DNA of 64,000 nt. Source: Terramyces sp. JEL0728 (taxonomy: Eukaryota; Chytridiomycota; Chytridiomycetes; Rhizophydiales; Terramycetaceae). The DNA is taken from contig JADIIU010000053.1 of NCBI GenBank assembly GCA_027603945.1, positions 25,833 to 89,832 on the forward strand. The letters are read 5' to 3'. Position 1 is the first letter of the stretch. Every line of letters starts with the position of its first letter. Shown one piece after another: positions 23,706 through 34,528 of the stretch. A program made the position numbers and the translations under genes. The notes under the pieces are model-generated. The model saw only the letters and a list, made by a program, of their open reading frames with translations, was not told the origin of the DNA and ran no database searches.

Positions 23706-24030
23706 ATGAAATTGTGGGGTATGTTGCTTTGCACAAAGGAATAGAGGAATGTAGAAATAAGCGACAGGACGTTATTAAGAAAGCAGAGTTCCACGCTTTG
23801 GAAAAAACCGCAAGTGAAACAAAGAATTTGGAGGGAAAGCCATGCTGGATCGTGCTGGACAAAAGAACTAGGATCAGTGTGATATAGGATGCGCGAAGCT
23901 GGTGCTGCTACACCAAGCCTCGATCTTTGGTGGTGATTTGCCATTGGGCTCTTATGAGATGATCAACTCTGCATTAGCCTTTCTACAAATAGATGCATGG
24001 GAATCTGATTTCTACTTGAAAACATTGTAG
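23706..24030 (+). CDS. Small unidentified protein, two mini-introns
   Basis: Reading-frame reconstruction gives 94 residues when two 20-nt introns are removed (the second is gtgctggacaaaagaactag). The product starts MKLWGIEECRNKRQDV, has a charged helix (KKAEFHALEKTASE) and ends ASIFGGDLPLGSYEMINSALAFLQIDAWESDFYLKTL. Three cysteines cluster in the middle (PCWIDQCDIGCAK). I do not recognise it. Support is the open spliced frame, the intron-like sequences and the position in an otherwise empty 470-bp gap; it lies 76 bp from the divergent CDO start. Confidence 0.45.
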
Positions 24031-24103
24031 AAATGATACGAGAGTGAATCGGCAATAATCAAAATATTGGATTGATTACTATAAAAGTTTATTACTGTAA
24101 TTA

Positions 24104-26332
24104 CTATTCAAAGCCCATATTAATCCTATATTCTCTCATTTCTTCTGCAGTAAGATCGTCCATCCTTTCATTTGCACTCATAAACATCGATTCGCGCATT
24201 TTTATTCTTGAGTCCATCATATCTAATATCAAGCCTACTTACCTTTGATATTGGGAGTAGATATTTCGTCAAATATATTGTCTGGATTAACGGTTTCTTG
24301 GCGAGATAAATGATCTTTTAGGTACGGCGTTTGAGCCCACTTGGGAATCTTTTGTTTCCTTGGCGTGTCCATATCTGACTCTGATTCTTCTTCAGAGCTA
24401 AATTAAATTCGCATTACCTAGGTATATCAGGCAAGTCTCCTTCTGGATCCACAATAGTGGGGTTCGCTTCTTTTTCTAATGCCTTTGGGGGTAACGCAGG
24501 GTTTAACTTGCTTATTAGCTGTTTAGTCTTATCCAAATACACCGGTAATTTCTAGTCAATCTAAACTTACTGGTTTTTCTTTTAAGGTTGGAATGCCGTT
24601 TGCGACTGGCTTTGTCGTCAGCAGCGGTGGACCAATTTTCTTTTTCAATGGTTCATCTAGTTTTGATTTTTCAGCTGCCATCTTTGTGGAGACTTCTGGT
24701 TTTGCAAGCTCAACAGTCTTTTTCAGGATTCCTTTCTTTTCCTCCTTTTTCTGTAAAAGCTTCATTCTTTCTTCTTTTTGTTGCAATTTCTTTTGTTTTT
24801 CTTCTGCTTCCTAAATAAGTAAGATTTACTCTTTTGGCAGCCAGGGCGGCCTGTTGCAGTGCTTTAACTGGAGGCGGTTTTGGCTTTACAACTGTCTTAG
24901 CTTGCTGTGTGACGAACGAGCTAATTCCACTTTTTGGTTCTACTAGAACAGGTTCTTTTGGAGGCAGAAAAGATGAAGCGGTTCCCTTGTAGATGTTCAT
25001 GGTAGTTTTTACTGGCAATTCCAACTTTCGAACTGGTTGGGGGAATTTAGGGTGTGAATTCAGAGTCAATAAACTGGATTGAGAAGTTGTTATGACTTTG
25101 GGTGTCCCCAGTGATTGAGAATCACCCGCTAGCTTGCTTTCCTGTGTTCGGGTGATACCTGCAATCCTACTTTCCTTTGAAATATTATTTGCACTTGGAA
25201 AATCAATGCTCATATCCGCATCGAGGATCATGTCATCATCGCTTAGATTAGTATCAATTGAAGTGAATTGTTTTGGTGCTATTGGTGATAACGAGTTGAA
25301 TAATGGTCTAGACATGTTGTCGTCAATAATCATCGAGTCCCTATCTGAAAGTGCATTTGTCTGTGAATCATCCTTTTCCGCAGCTACCGTCACAATTCTT
25401 TTTGAATTTGCGCCAGTACCTTGAGTGACAGCTTTTGTAGTTTTATTCTGTCGCTCCATAGTGCTTGGATCGATGCTTGGGAGTTGTGTGCGAACTGACA
25501 AACTATCCTGGATTGGTTTCAATTCTGTGACCTTTTGCTGGCCATCAACAAAAGTAAGCTTGGTCGGTTCAGGTTTTGCAAGCTTTGCCATTGTTCTCTT
25601 TGCTGCCAAATCCTTACGGATTTGCGCTAATGAAAACCCTTCTTCTTCCAAGCATGAATTTGAACTTTTCCCTTTGACAATAGAAACATCTTGAGCGTCT
25701 ACTTTCATTGCTGTGTCAATTCTAGGAGAAATATCACTTGAGCTCTTCTCCACAGTAGAGCTGATACTTGCATCCACAAGTTTGAGCTCCTTTTGTGTCG
25801 GCAGATTTGCTGTTGGATTTTTGAGCTTGGATGAAATTGGTGGATGAGTATTGTTTGCTGAAACAGACGGTTTAAGATTATCATTTACAGGTTTAAAAAC
25901 AATTGATTCGTTCATTGACACATCTCCATCTGATATATATTGATCTATAATTGAAGAATCTTTAATTTTTTTTTGGTTTCTGAACTCACTCTCCACCTCA
26001 TCCATCTTTCTTTTGTGATCATGTAAATCTTCGTGATATTTTCCAAAAGCTCCTTCTATTGAGATTGTAGACGATCGCATCAGTTTTGGCACTGTTCTGT
26101 TGAATTTATTCCGATCGTTGGATTTTGAAGATTCCATTTCCTTTGAAGATACAGTTTCATTTGGCGTTTCAGCATTATCAAGAACAGCTGGAATATGATC
26201 CTGTCTTCTATTGTTAGTATTTTAAAACTTTTCATTCAACCAAAGTAATTCCTTTTCAAGGGCAATGGCAAATTGATATGCACCAATGCTCAGTATATTG
26301 TTGAACGTCGCTGCAGTGTCTTGTAAAGTCAT
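24104..26332 (-). CDS. Inner centromere protein INCENP/Sli15-like
   Basis: Scaffold of the chromosomal passenger complex with Aurora B, survivin and borealin. The short N-terminal helix (FAIALEKELLWLNEK), before a 21-nt intron, resembles the CEN box that binds survivin/borealin. A long disordered, serine-rich middle follows (about 26.1-24.9 kb), then a highly charged helical stretch rich in K/E (about 24.8-24.6 kb; SAH-like). The C-terminal IN-box with PKWAQTPYLKDHLSRQETVNPDNIF, preceded by acidic DLPDIP and SSSEEESESD, is the Aurora-B activating segment. IN-box match is the strongest evidence. The start is 55 bp downstream of the preceding gene's stop. Confidence 0.85.
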
Positions 26333-26387
26333 CTCAAGATTATTCAAGATTAACAATTTTTTAACAAGCCACAGATACCATTCTTTA

Positions 26388-27942
26388 TTAAAAAACACTG
26401 TCGTTGGATACCCACTGCTTAAACTCATCCACCAGGGCAACTGGAATTCCAAAAGTTGTTTGTTGCTTCCCATCTTTTTCAAACGTGATCAAGCAGTTAA
26501 AGAACTCTTCTCCCGTTCTCAAGGTCAGCCAAAGTTTTAATTTGTTTTTAAACTCTTTTCTGTTCTTAATATCCACTCCGAGGTCTTCTAGCACTCTATT
26601 GTTAGCAAAAGCTACTTTTTGTATTTCACAGTTTGCACCAGTGTGTCTGCAAGAGCAAGATCAAATAACGCAAATGGCTCTTCGTCATCACTTTTTTTGT
26701 GCTTCTTATTAGGGTCATTGCTAGATTCTGCTTTTCTTTTTTCTGGTCTCTTGAATCCTTCTTTTTCCAGCTCTTTAAACCATTGGACAAACGTCTGCGC
26801 AAGTTCGTCTGGGATCAAATACTGTCTTTGAGAGTTTCCATTTGGTAAACATGGTTTTGAATCCCGGTTTACCGATCTGCAGCTTTCCTTTAAAAAGTCC
26901 GCAAGAGAATATCTAACTCGCTTTTCGATAGTCGCATCTGATTTGAATGACGGATAGCCTTTTTTAATCACTTCCTTCCACACGGTTAGTTTTTGGACAT
27001 CCTCTTTTGAATCTTCAGCGTCTTCCCTTTCTTTTTGTCTTACAAAATTATACGAGTCAGTTCCAAATTCTTTTTCAAAGGCTTTTATATACATTTCATG
27101 GTACTCTTCTGGTAAAGCACCTAAAGTTAGCTAAAGTTACCTGAAGCCCTAAACCCTTGTCTTGCAATATTTACATCCTCAATTTTATGTTCAGTTTTAA
27201 AGGATTTGAAAAAGGTAGAGAAATGAGCAGTGGCAGTAGTTTTAAACGTAGGATATTTGGATCGTACCACTTCAGTCCAAGGCCTAGGTTTAGTCATATG
27301 AAGTGCTATTGCTCTCAAACAATACACGACTTGGTTCTACTTACTTCCATCCAATTTTTGGTGAAGGTGGAACTGGCACCTCTGGTTCTGTCTCTACTTT
27401 TGCAATCCTCTAATAATTAAAATAGGCTACTCTAAACTTCATATCTTCTAAACGGAGCGATTCTCTCTTTCTTTCCCTTTCCCTTTCAAATTCTCCAATA
27501 ATCGACTTTTGCTTTTCAATTGTCTTTTTGCAAGTCTCCAGTTGACTTTCCAATGTCCTCAAGTTGCTCTCGTAATTCGCAATATCAACATCTTTTTGCT
27601 TGAGGATATTCTCTGCTCGTTCCAAATTGGTTTGCAGTTGTATTATTGAGCTGTCCCTGCTTGTCAGTGTTTGCGCCAAATCGTCTGGTGTTAAAATAAT
27701 ATACTGATAGTATGCTTCATAGACCCTATTTGTCGAGTTTTATCCATTTGCACTTGGTCAATATACTCATTTAATTTATGTACTTCTGTTTCATGTCGGC
27801 AACATACTCTTGGCGCTGGCGGTAATTCCCATCCAGCTCTGTGAATAGGTGGGGGCGGCAGCCTAGGAGGATATTGCCATCGTTCTTGGTGTCTTCTTGG
27901 ATCCATATCCTCTGGTCTATGATGTCCATGATGAGGGTACAT
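26388..27942 (-). CDS. Unidentified protein with Pro-rich N-terminus, coiled coil and repeated W-E-V-x-K-x-YPxFK segments
   Basis: Multi-exon gene joined by introns of 20, 21, 61, 20 and 20 nt. N-terminus is His/Pro-rich (PPRLPPPPIHRAGWELPPAP), then a coiled coil (about 80-180; QTNLERAENILKQKDVDIANYE). Next are two related globular segments beginning PWTEVVRSKYPTFKTTAT and VWKEVIKKGYPSFKSDAT, a lysine-rich nuclear-signal-like patch (PNKKHKKSDDEE) and a final domain ending EFKQWVSNDSVF. I do not know the family. The internal similarity of the two segments suggests a duplicated domain. The 61-nt intron is supported by its GT/CTAA/AG elements and by frame, but is unusually long for this genome. 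Confidence 0.55.
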
Positions 27943-28370
27943 ATGAAGATTTGGAAACTTTTCCTAAAAACGGACATGATAAATTAATAATTGAATTTCT
28001 CAAACTTGTTTGCAGGCGAGCTGGAAAAGGAATTAGGAATGAGCTCCAAGATCTTGAGCAAAGTATGCTAGAGTATAGCTCGCTAAAGGGAGAAGGGCTT
28101 TTGAATATTACCACTGGATATCCTCACCTGAAATACTATGGTCAGATACGAGAATGTCTGCTACCCACTCGATTGGAATTCCAATGACCTCCTATTTGAA
28201 TCGGCTCAGCTGCATGTAGTTCTTTAGTTGAATGGGATATTTTCCACCCTAAGATCCAATAGAATAATTCCCTCCTTTAAGTCAAATATGCCCAATAGAA
28301 TAATTCCCTCCTTTAAGTCAAATATGCCCAATAGAATAATTCCCTCAAGCTTAAATTTTTTCTCTCAAAA
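27943..28370. other. Intergenic region upstream of the copper ATPase
   Basis: 428 bp, one of the longest gaps. The + strand frame is open from 27897 to 28187 but has no ATG before codon 60 and overlaps the antisense 5' end of the preceding gene, so I do not call a gene. The 3' half carries the tandem repeat listed separately. Confidence 0.5.
28256..28346. repeat. 36-bp tandem repeat, 2.5 copies, in a promoter
   Basis: Unit of 36 bp beginning ccaatagaataattccctcc; two full identical copies (28256-28291, 28292-28327) and a 19-bp partial third (28328-28346). It ends 24 bp before the start codon of the copper-transporting ATPase. Each copy holds CCAAT and a TCCCTCC tract. The only clear non-coding repeat in the window; a regulatory role is inference. 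Confidence 0.9.
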
Positions 28371-31300
28371 ATGAAATGTGGATGCAAAACGGGAGTGTGT
28401 CAATGCTCTGAAAGCTTAATCAACCAGAACGACTGCGAATGTAATAACTGTAATTGCCACTACATATCTATTCAAAAGAAACAAGGGTTTATGGTAAAAT
28501 CTATCATTATATCTCAACCACATACTTATTCATTCGCCCATACACTTGATGACTGCAAAGGAGCAGAAAAAAGAAAGTGTTCCCGGCATCGAAATTTGAT
28601 TATCGCGGATTTATTAAGCAGATTGAGCAGCCTATCATTTCTAAGGAGCATCACTCTCTCCAGCAACGATCTTGGACATGGACCATATATCAATGTACAT
28701 TATACTAACGACAGATTGACCTGGTGTTTACAAAAGAGCTTGGAAAAGATCCGCAGGATTTCATCAGTAGGCAGCTGACACTTGGAAAGTATCAAGTAAT
28801 TCAAGCAGAACCAGATATTCCAGTCACTTACGAAACATCGCCGGAAATAAGCTCACTACCTGGAATATTTGAAGCTAATTTATATGGGTTGACTTGTAAA
28901 TCGTGCGTGCAGAAAGTAACTACTGCACTGGAAGCTCTGTCCGGGATTCGTAAATGCGAAATTACAGTAAAGAAGGCCGCTGTTGACTATGACACAGCAA
29001 TTCTGTGTCCTCAGGATATAATTTCTGCAATTCAAAATGCTGGATATGGAGTTTACGAAGGAGCCCTTCCAACTGATGTTGAAATTGTAACTGAAAACCA
29101 CGCTGGATATATTCATAGATCCACTTTCATTATAGGCGGGATGTCTTGTACATCTTGTGTTGCCTCAATCGAAGCTAATTTAAGAAAACTGCCAGGTATA
29201 GACTTCAATTCTTTATCGGTTACACTCCTTCCTCCGCAAGCTGTTATTTCCCATAATGCAGCATTCTTAACTACTGATGGTATTATCAAAAGAATTGAAG
29301 AAATGGGATTTGATGCTAGTTTAAAAAACAGTGTATCTCACAACGCTGAAGATGGATCTAAAGCAGCTTCAGTGGTGAATATCTCAATAGAGGGTATGTC
29401 TTGCTCCTCCTGTGTCAATTCAATCGAATCGTTTTTAAAAGAGCAAGGCGGGATCGTTGCTGCCTCAGTGAATTTACTAACCGCATCAGTAATTTTCCGT
29501 TAATCTAGGCTGTGGTTGAATTTGACTCTTCTCAAATCGGAGTGCGGGATATTATCAATCTTATTGAAGAGATTGGGTTCGCTGCAAAGTTGAAATCGGA
29601 TAATTCAATTGCTACAGATGAAGAAAATAAGGAATTGCAAAATTATTTAAAAGACACAATTCTTGCCTTATTTTTTGTGATACCAGCATTTGCCGTCAGT
29701 ATGATATTTATGATGTTGTTGCCGCACAACCATCCAATCAATCAATTTTTCATGAAAGACGTTATTCCTGGCTTGTCGATTGAAGATTTAGCAATGCTTG
29801 TTCTTTCAACCCCAGTTCAATTTTGGCTTGGTAGAAGATTTTATCACGGAGCTTGGAAATCATTGGTTTATTTGAAAACAGCTAATGTAAGCGTTTGCTA
29901 ACTGTAGATGGACGTATTGGTAGCTTTAGGCACCACGGTTTCGTATTTATTTTCAATTTATTCCTTGTTGTTAAACATTTCATATGGAAAGCATTTGGTG
30001 CAGCAATTTTTTGAAACGTCCATATTCTTGATTTTCTTTATTTTGGTAGGAAAGTCCCTGGAAGTTTTTGCCAAAGGTAAAACCACAGATGCCATCAGAC
30101 ATTTACTAACTCTCACTCCTGATACCGCCATGTTAGTTGCCATATCTGAAGAAGACCCTTATTTTATTATTTCGGAACAAATAATAGAAATTTCACTGGT
30201 GCAGGTGGGAGATATCTTAAAAGTCTTGCCTGGAGGGAAAATCCCAACCGACGGGCTTGTGTTTAACGGATCTTCCTACGTAGATGAAAGCATGCTGACC
30301 GGTGAAAGTTTGCCTATTTACAAATCTAAAGGTTCCTTGGTATTTGCTGGAACCGTGAATCAATCGAATGTAATGTTCATTAAAGTCGCTAAAACTGGAT
30401 CAGGTAATAATCAATTAAAATAGAAACAACTTTGGCTCGAATCATTAACCTTGTTCAAGAAGCGCAATCCGCAAGAGCTCCAATCCAGGTGTACGCAGAC
30501 AAGATTTCTGCTGTTTTCGTTCCTGCTGTTTTGGGAATAGCTGCATTGACGTGGCTCGGATGGATGTCTGCATTTGAGTTTGGATTTATCGCAAAAACAT
30601 TGCTACCCGTAGGGAGATCAGTTTTGCTATTTGCCACAGAACATGCTATTTCTGTCTTAGTTATTGCCTGTCCGTGTGCTCTGGGTTTAGCAACGCCTAC
30701 AGCCGTTATGGTAGGATCTGGTGTTGCAGCTAAGCTTGGGATATTGATTAAAGGCGGTGGTGCAGCACTTGAAACGTCCTACTCAGTTAAAACCATGGTT
30801 TTTGATAAAACAGGTACCCTTACAATGGGGACCCCACAGGTTACCGACGCTCAACTGTTTGATTTGGCTCAGTTTTCGATTAATACAGATTTGGGATGCT
30901 GGAAGCTGTTGTCTAGCCTTGAATCAAATAGCGATCACCCTCTTGGAAAAGCTATTTGCGAATATTTTCGAAATAACTTTGTAGAATCCGCTGAAGAACA
31001 AGAATTTACTCTGTCTGAAATATCAGAAAAGAGCGGAAGAGGTTTAGCTGCGACTGTCCAAACCGGCGAGAAGCGATTTTATATCTATGCTGGGAATGAA
31101 AGATGGATCAAAAGCAATGGATGCGATTCAAATAGAGATCGCTACCAGCCTATTATGGATAGATGGAAATTGACTGGAAAATCAATCGTAATGGTAGGAA
31201 TAAGTGAATTTTCAGATAGTATTCCAAATGTAACAGACTCTTCGAAAGGAAGTGTGGTTGCAGTTATCGGAATTTCTGATCAAATTCGTCCAGAAGCGCC

Positions 31301-31870
31301 AAGTGCTTTGGCAGCCTTGCAGGCACGGGGGATAGATGTTTGGATGTTGACTGGTGACCATGACACCACTGCCAGAGCAGTAGCGTCCCAAATCGGCATA
31401 CTTCCCAACCACATTATTTCCCAAGTTCTACCTGAAGAAAAGTACCAAAAAGTCAAGGAACTACAGTTGAGTTCGAAAGGGAAGGTAGCAATGGTTGGGG
31501 ATGGTATCAACGATTCCGTTGCACTGGCGCAGGCGGATATTGGGTACTTGATACTTGACTTAGAATTGCTCTCGGCAGTGGATCAGATATTGCAATTGAA
31601 GCTGCTCAAGTTATTTTGATAAAGGCAAATCTTTTAGACGTGCTCACATTACTAGATCTTTCGCACAAGACGTTTAACCGAATCAAATTGAACTTTGGAT
31701 GGGCCTTTGGATTCAATATCATTGGAATACCGCTAGCTGCTGGTTGCTTTTATTTCTGGGGAATCACATTGAGCCCTATGTTTGCAGGCATGGCAATGGC
31801 ACTAAGCTCAGTGTCTGTTATTACCAGCAGCTTGTTGTTGCGCTTCTATCATCCGCCAAAACCTTTATAA
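28371..31870 (+). CDS. Copper-transporting P1B-type ATPase (ATP7/CCC2 family)
   Basis: Pumps Cu(I) into the secretory pathway or out of the cell. Five mini-introns (20, 20, 21, 20, 20 nt) removed give 1,132 residues. A cysteine-rich N-terminus ([23 protein letters not shown]) recalls metallothionein. Heavy-metal-associated domains follow with LTCKSCV, MSCTSC and MSCSSC. Membrane/catalytic part: actuator TGES, ion-binding CPC in [14 protein letters not shown], phosphorylation site DKTGTLT, SDHPLG (the P1B His-Pro), MLTGDHDTT and [10 protein letters not shown]. The final transmembrane pair includes [10 protein letters not shown] and [15 protein letters not shown]. The first HMA-like segment lacks the CxxC. 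Preceded by the 36-bp tandem repeat. Confidence 0.95.
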
Positions 31871-31927
31871 AGCATTGAAAAATTTTGAAATCTTTTGAAA
31901 AGTTCAGCTGTGTTATAACCCGTTACA

Positions 31928-32245
31928 ATGTCTCTATCTGAAAGGTACGCAAACTGATAACCCAGATTTGAAGTGTTAGAAGCAAAGAGAGCAGCTTCAA
32001 AAAAAATAGTTCCTCCACCAAAAGCCAAACTGATAACCAAAGCAAAGGCCACCAAAAGAATAGAAAAGAAAACAGCTCCGAAAAAACAAATAACAGATAG
32101 ACTTGGACCTAAAAATGTATTTGAACGACTTGGACCAACGTTATCTGACCGGCTGGGAAAGACTCTCTCTGAAAGGTTAGGAAATACGGTCGAGGATAGA
32201 CTTGGTGCTAGACCCAATCGAAAAAGGAAACCTAATAAAATTTAA
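31928..32245 (+). CDS. Small basic RLG-repeat protein, CHTOP/UIF-like
   Basis: 98 residues after one 21-nt intron that lies directly after MSLSER. The start MSLSERFEVLEAK resembles the SLNERF motif of CHTOP and related TREX mRNA-export adaptors. The C-terminal half has five copies of (D/E)RLG (DRLGPKNVFERLGPTLSDRLG and onward), also like the RLG units of CHTOP. Strongly basic (K/R-rich centre, KRKPNKI end). Binding to mRNA or UAP56 is inferred from these short motifs, not shown. Confidence 0.55.
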
Positions 32246-32285
32246 TCTAATTTTGTATTCGTGTTAGTTTTACCTTTTTTCCAGG

Positions 32286-33933
32286 ATGGAATACACCCCA
32301 TTAGAGCACATACCTGAGCAAATTAAATTGCAGTTGGATGTAGATGGTGATTTGGAAGTAACCGACTAGGTGTATTACCATGGAAGATGAATCTGGTTCA
32401 GTTCAGCCAGGAATACATTTTCATTGCGATAGGAAGTAAAATTCAAGTCTACAAGAATTTCCAATTAATCGAAACATTTCATGTAAGTGAGACTTAATCA
32501 AGCAAACGGATGAGATAAATGCAATATTGGTTGGATATTTTGGAATAGATGAGGTTCTTGCCTCAGTTGGGGATGCCGGGCTAGTCTCTTTATACCATAC
32601 CAATAATTTGCAACTGAAGCCAATACGGCTGATGAACTATGAATCAACTTGGGGTTTGGCAATTTGCCCACAGTTCTCTCTAATTGCAGTCTCGGATAAT
32701 GGATTCAAAATTACCATTTGGAATTTATCAACATCAAACGATATCCTTGGACAATACAAGAGAGTATTACGAGGACACGAACACAATATACCGTGTATAG
32801 ATTTCGCTGATGATGGCTTAACCTTGGTATCAAGTTCCATCGATAAAACAACTCGGATTTGGAATGTTGTAACTGGAGAACTATTAAATACAATTGCAGT
32901 CAACCCCGAATGGAATTGGCAGTGTAATTTCATCAAGTTTGGAGATATAAAAGTTGTGTCAGAGATGGATGCGATATGGGCCGATATCAAAAAGCAATCC
33001 GAAAACCCATTTTCAAACAGACAACCATCATTCCAGGACGCTCTACCGTATTTGGAGCGTCTGTATACTCTTTTCATGGAAAGAGAATCTGCTAGAAACT
33101 CTCTAATGGATGGTCAACGAGCAAGCCCAAGGAATGCAGATCTTGAGCCTTCTACAGATGAAGGCAGTGGAAACGATGTTGAAATTGAATCAGTTGCTTC
33201 AACTGTCTCATTTTATTCTCAAGATTCTACTGCATCGTGGTCATCTGCTCGCAGCGAACCGATAGATTCAGATAATTGTTCAAATACAGGCGACCAATTG
33301 ATGAGTGCGGATTCTGATGCATCACTTTCCTTTCACACGGCAGAAGAATTGAACAGTGAAGAATATGTAACAACCAATGAAAATGCCAATGCGGACATTG
33401 AAATTAATATTGAAAGTACGACAGGCGATTTTCTCCAAAATTCAACGCACTCGGAAGCGTTGGACGGCTTTAGCAATACACCGATAGGTCAGATTGCAGG
33501 CTCTATGGAAAATATTGTCATATTGTGCACAATTAGGGATTTCTACATTGTTGACCCTATGGCTGGCGCAATTTGCTGCATTCCAAACTTGTTTCCTCGG
33601 TATCATTTCGATCCTTCTTTGAATGGGATGGAAAGGATTTCTATTGCTGACTGGATACCAGAATTGTCTTTAGTAGTATGTGTGTCGCAACGAGGAAAGA
33701 TTGCGCTGATTCGACTAGTTAGATGTGAGAAGCGGATTGGTATTGTAAGCTTATGTTGATATTAGTTTGTAGAGCAATTCATCTCCATTCCTGAGGAACA
33801 GCAGCCTATCATTGGGTTATCAGTGAAAAAGAGCCCTTCAAGTATTTGCACATATCAGCTCCTGATTGTATGTTCTGACGGAACAACTCAGATTGACCGG
33901 ATATCTCGTCCATTAAAATCAAATTTATTGTAG
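32286..33933 (+). CDS. CRT10-like WD40 protein
   Basis: 527 residues after introns of 23, 20 and 21 nt. Starts MEYTPLEHIPEQIKLQ. WD-type blades include EVLASVGDAGLVSLYH, STWGLAICPQFSLIAVSDNGFKITIWNL and HEHNIPCIDFADDGLTLVSSSIDKTTRIWNV. A long acidic/serine-rich loop follows (about 33.1-33.5 kb), then ISIADWIPELSLVVCVSQRGKIALIRL and PIIGLSVKK. The STWGLA...AVSDN block and the late ISVADWIPELSL...QxGxVALI block fit the fungal CRT10 family (constitutive RNR transcription). CRT10 is best known from fungi, which matters for placing the organism. Its stop is 4 bp from the stop of convergent TMEM138. Confidence 0.68.
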
Positions 33934-33937
33934 AGCA

Positions 33938-34513
33938 CTAATTTGAGGAAAGTAATTTTAGGCTTTTCTCTTCAAACCAGTCGGAATAGTAGTAATATTT
34001 TTCATCGCATAACCTCACCACACCTTGCTGTATATAGAAATAGTACATTATCGACGCTGAAATTAAACCGTAGCTACCAACGCGATAAAGGAAATCGAGA
34101 AAATACCTGCCATCTGATTTTGGTTGATAGCAGATGAAATCATAATCACAACTAAATAAATCCGACTTGATTAACGAATTTTACCACCGCCACTATCCTT
34201 GCCACTATTAATATGATGAAATAGAGTATTCCGGCAAGCATTTCAATCATGAATTCATTGTAAAGTAATTTTATCATCCCAGCCCGGAACGGAAACGTAT
34301 ATGTAAATCGGAATATGAAGCATGTGATATTGAATATCAGAAATAGTATCTGTGCCCTGCTGTTAATATAACAAACATGTATATGATTACAGAGTAGTGT
34401 ACAGTGCGATGCATCAGGTCTCCAAATATTGTAATCAGTAAATCTGCAAAAGCAAAGGTTGCTGTTGTCAGAATAAAGAATAACGGTGCTTTAAATATCT
34501 TGGTTTTATTCAT
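33938..34513 (-). CDS. TMEM138: TMEM138-like ciliary transition-zone membrane protein
   Basis: Four-pass protein needed for ciliogenesis (mutated in Joubert syndrome). No long open frame exists: three mini-introns (20, 19, 21 nt) must be removed, giving 171 residues (human 162). Matches seen: LLITIFGDLMHRTVHYSVII, QILFLIFNITCFIFRFTYTFPFRAGMIKLLYNEF (compare FNTFVFQAGLVNLLFHKF) and the C-terminal YRVASIMYYFYIQQGVVRL with YYYYSDWF (compare YFYKRTAVRL...FYQDSLW). Four hydrophobic segments in the right order. The start is 15 bp after the bystin stop and the stop is 4 bp from the CRT10-like stop, so it is squeezed between neighbours. Confidence 0.82.
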
Positions 34514-34528
34514 GGACGCGTTAAAAAG

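Noticed and set aside
27897..28187. Open + strand frame of about 96 codons upstream of the copper ATPase
   Set aside because: No ATG in the first part, overlaps antisense of the preceding gene's 5' end, no recognisable motif and no mini-intron that would give a start.
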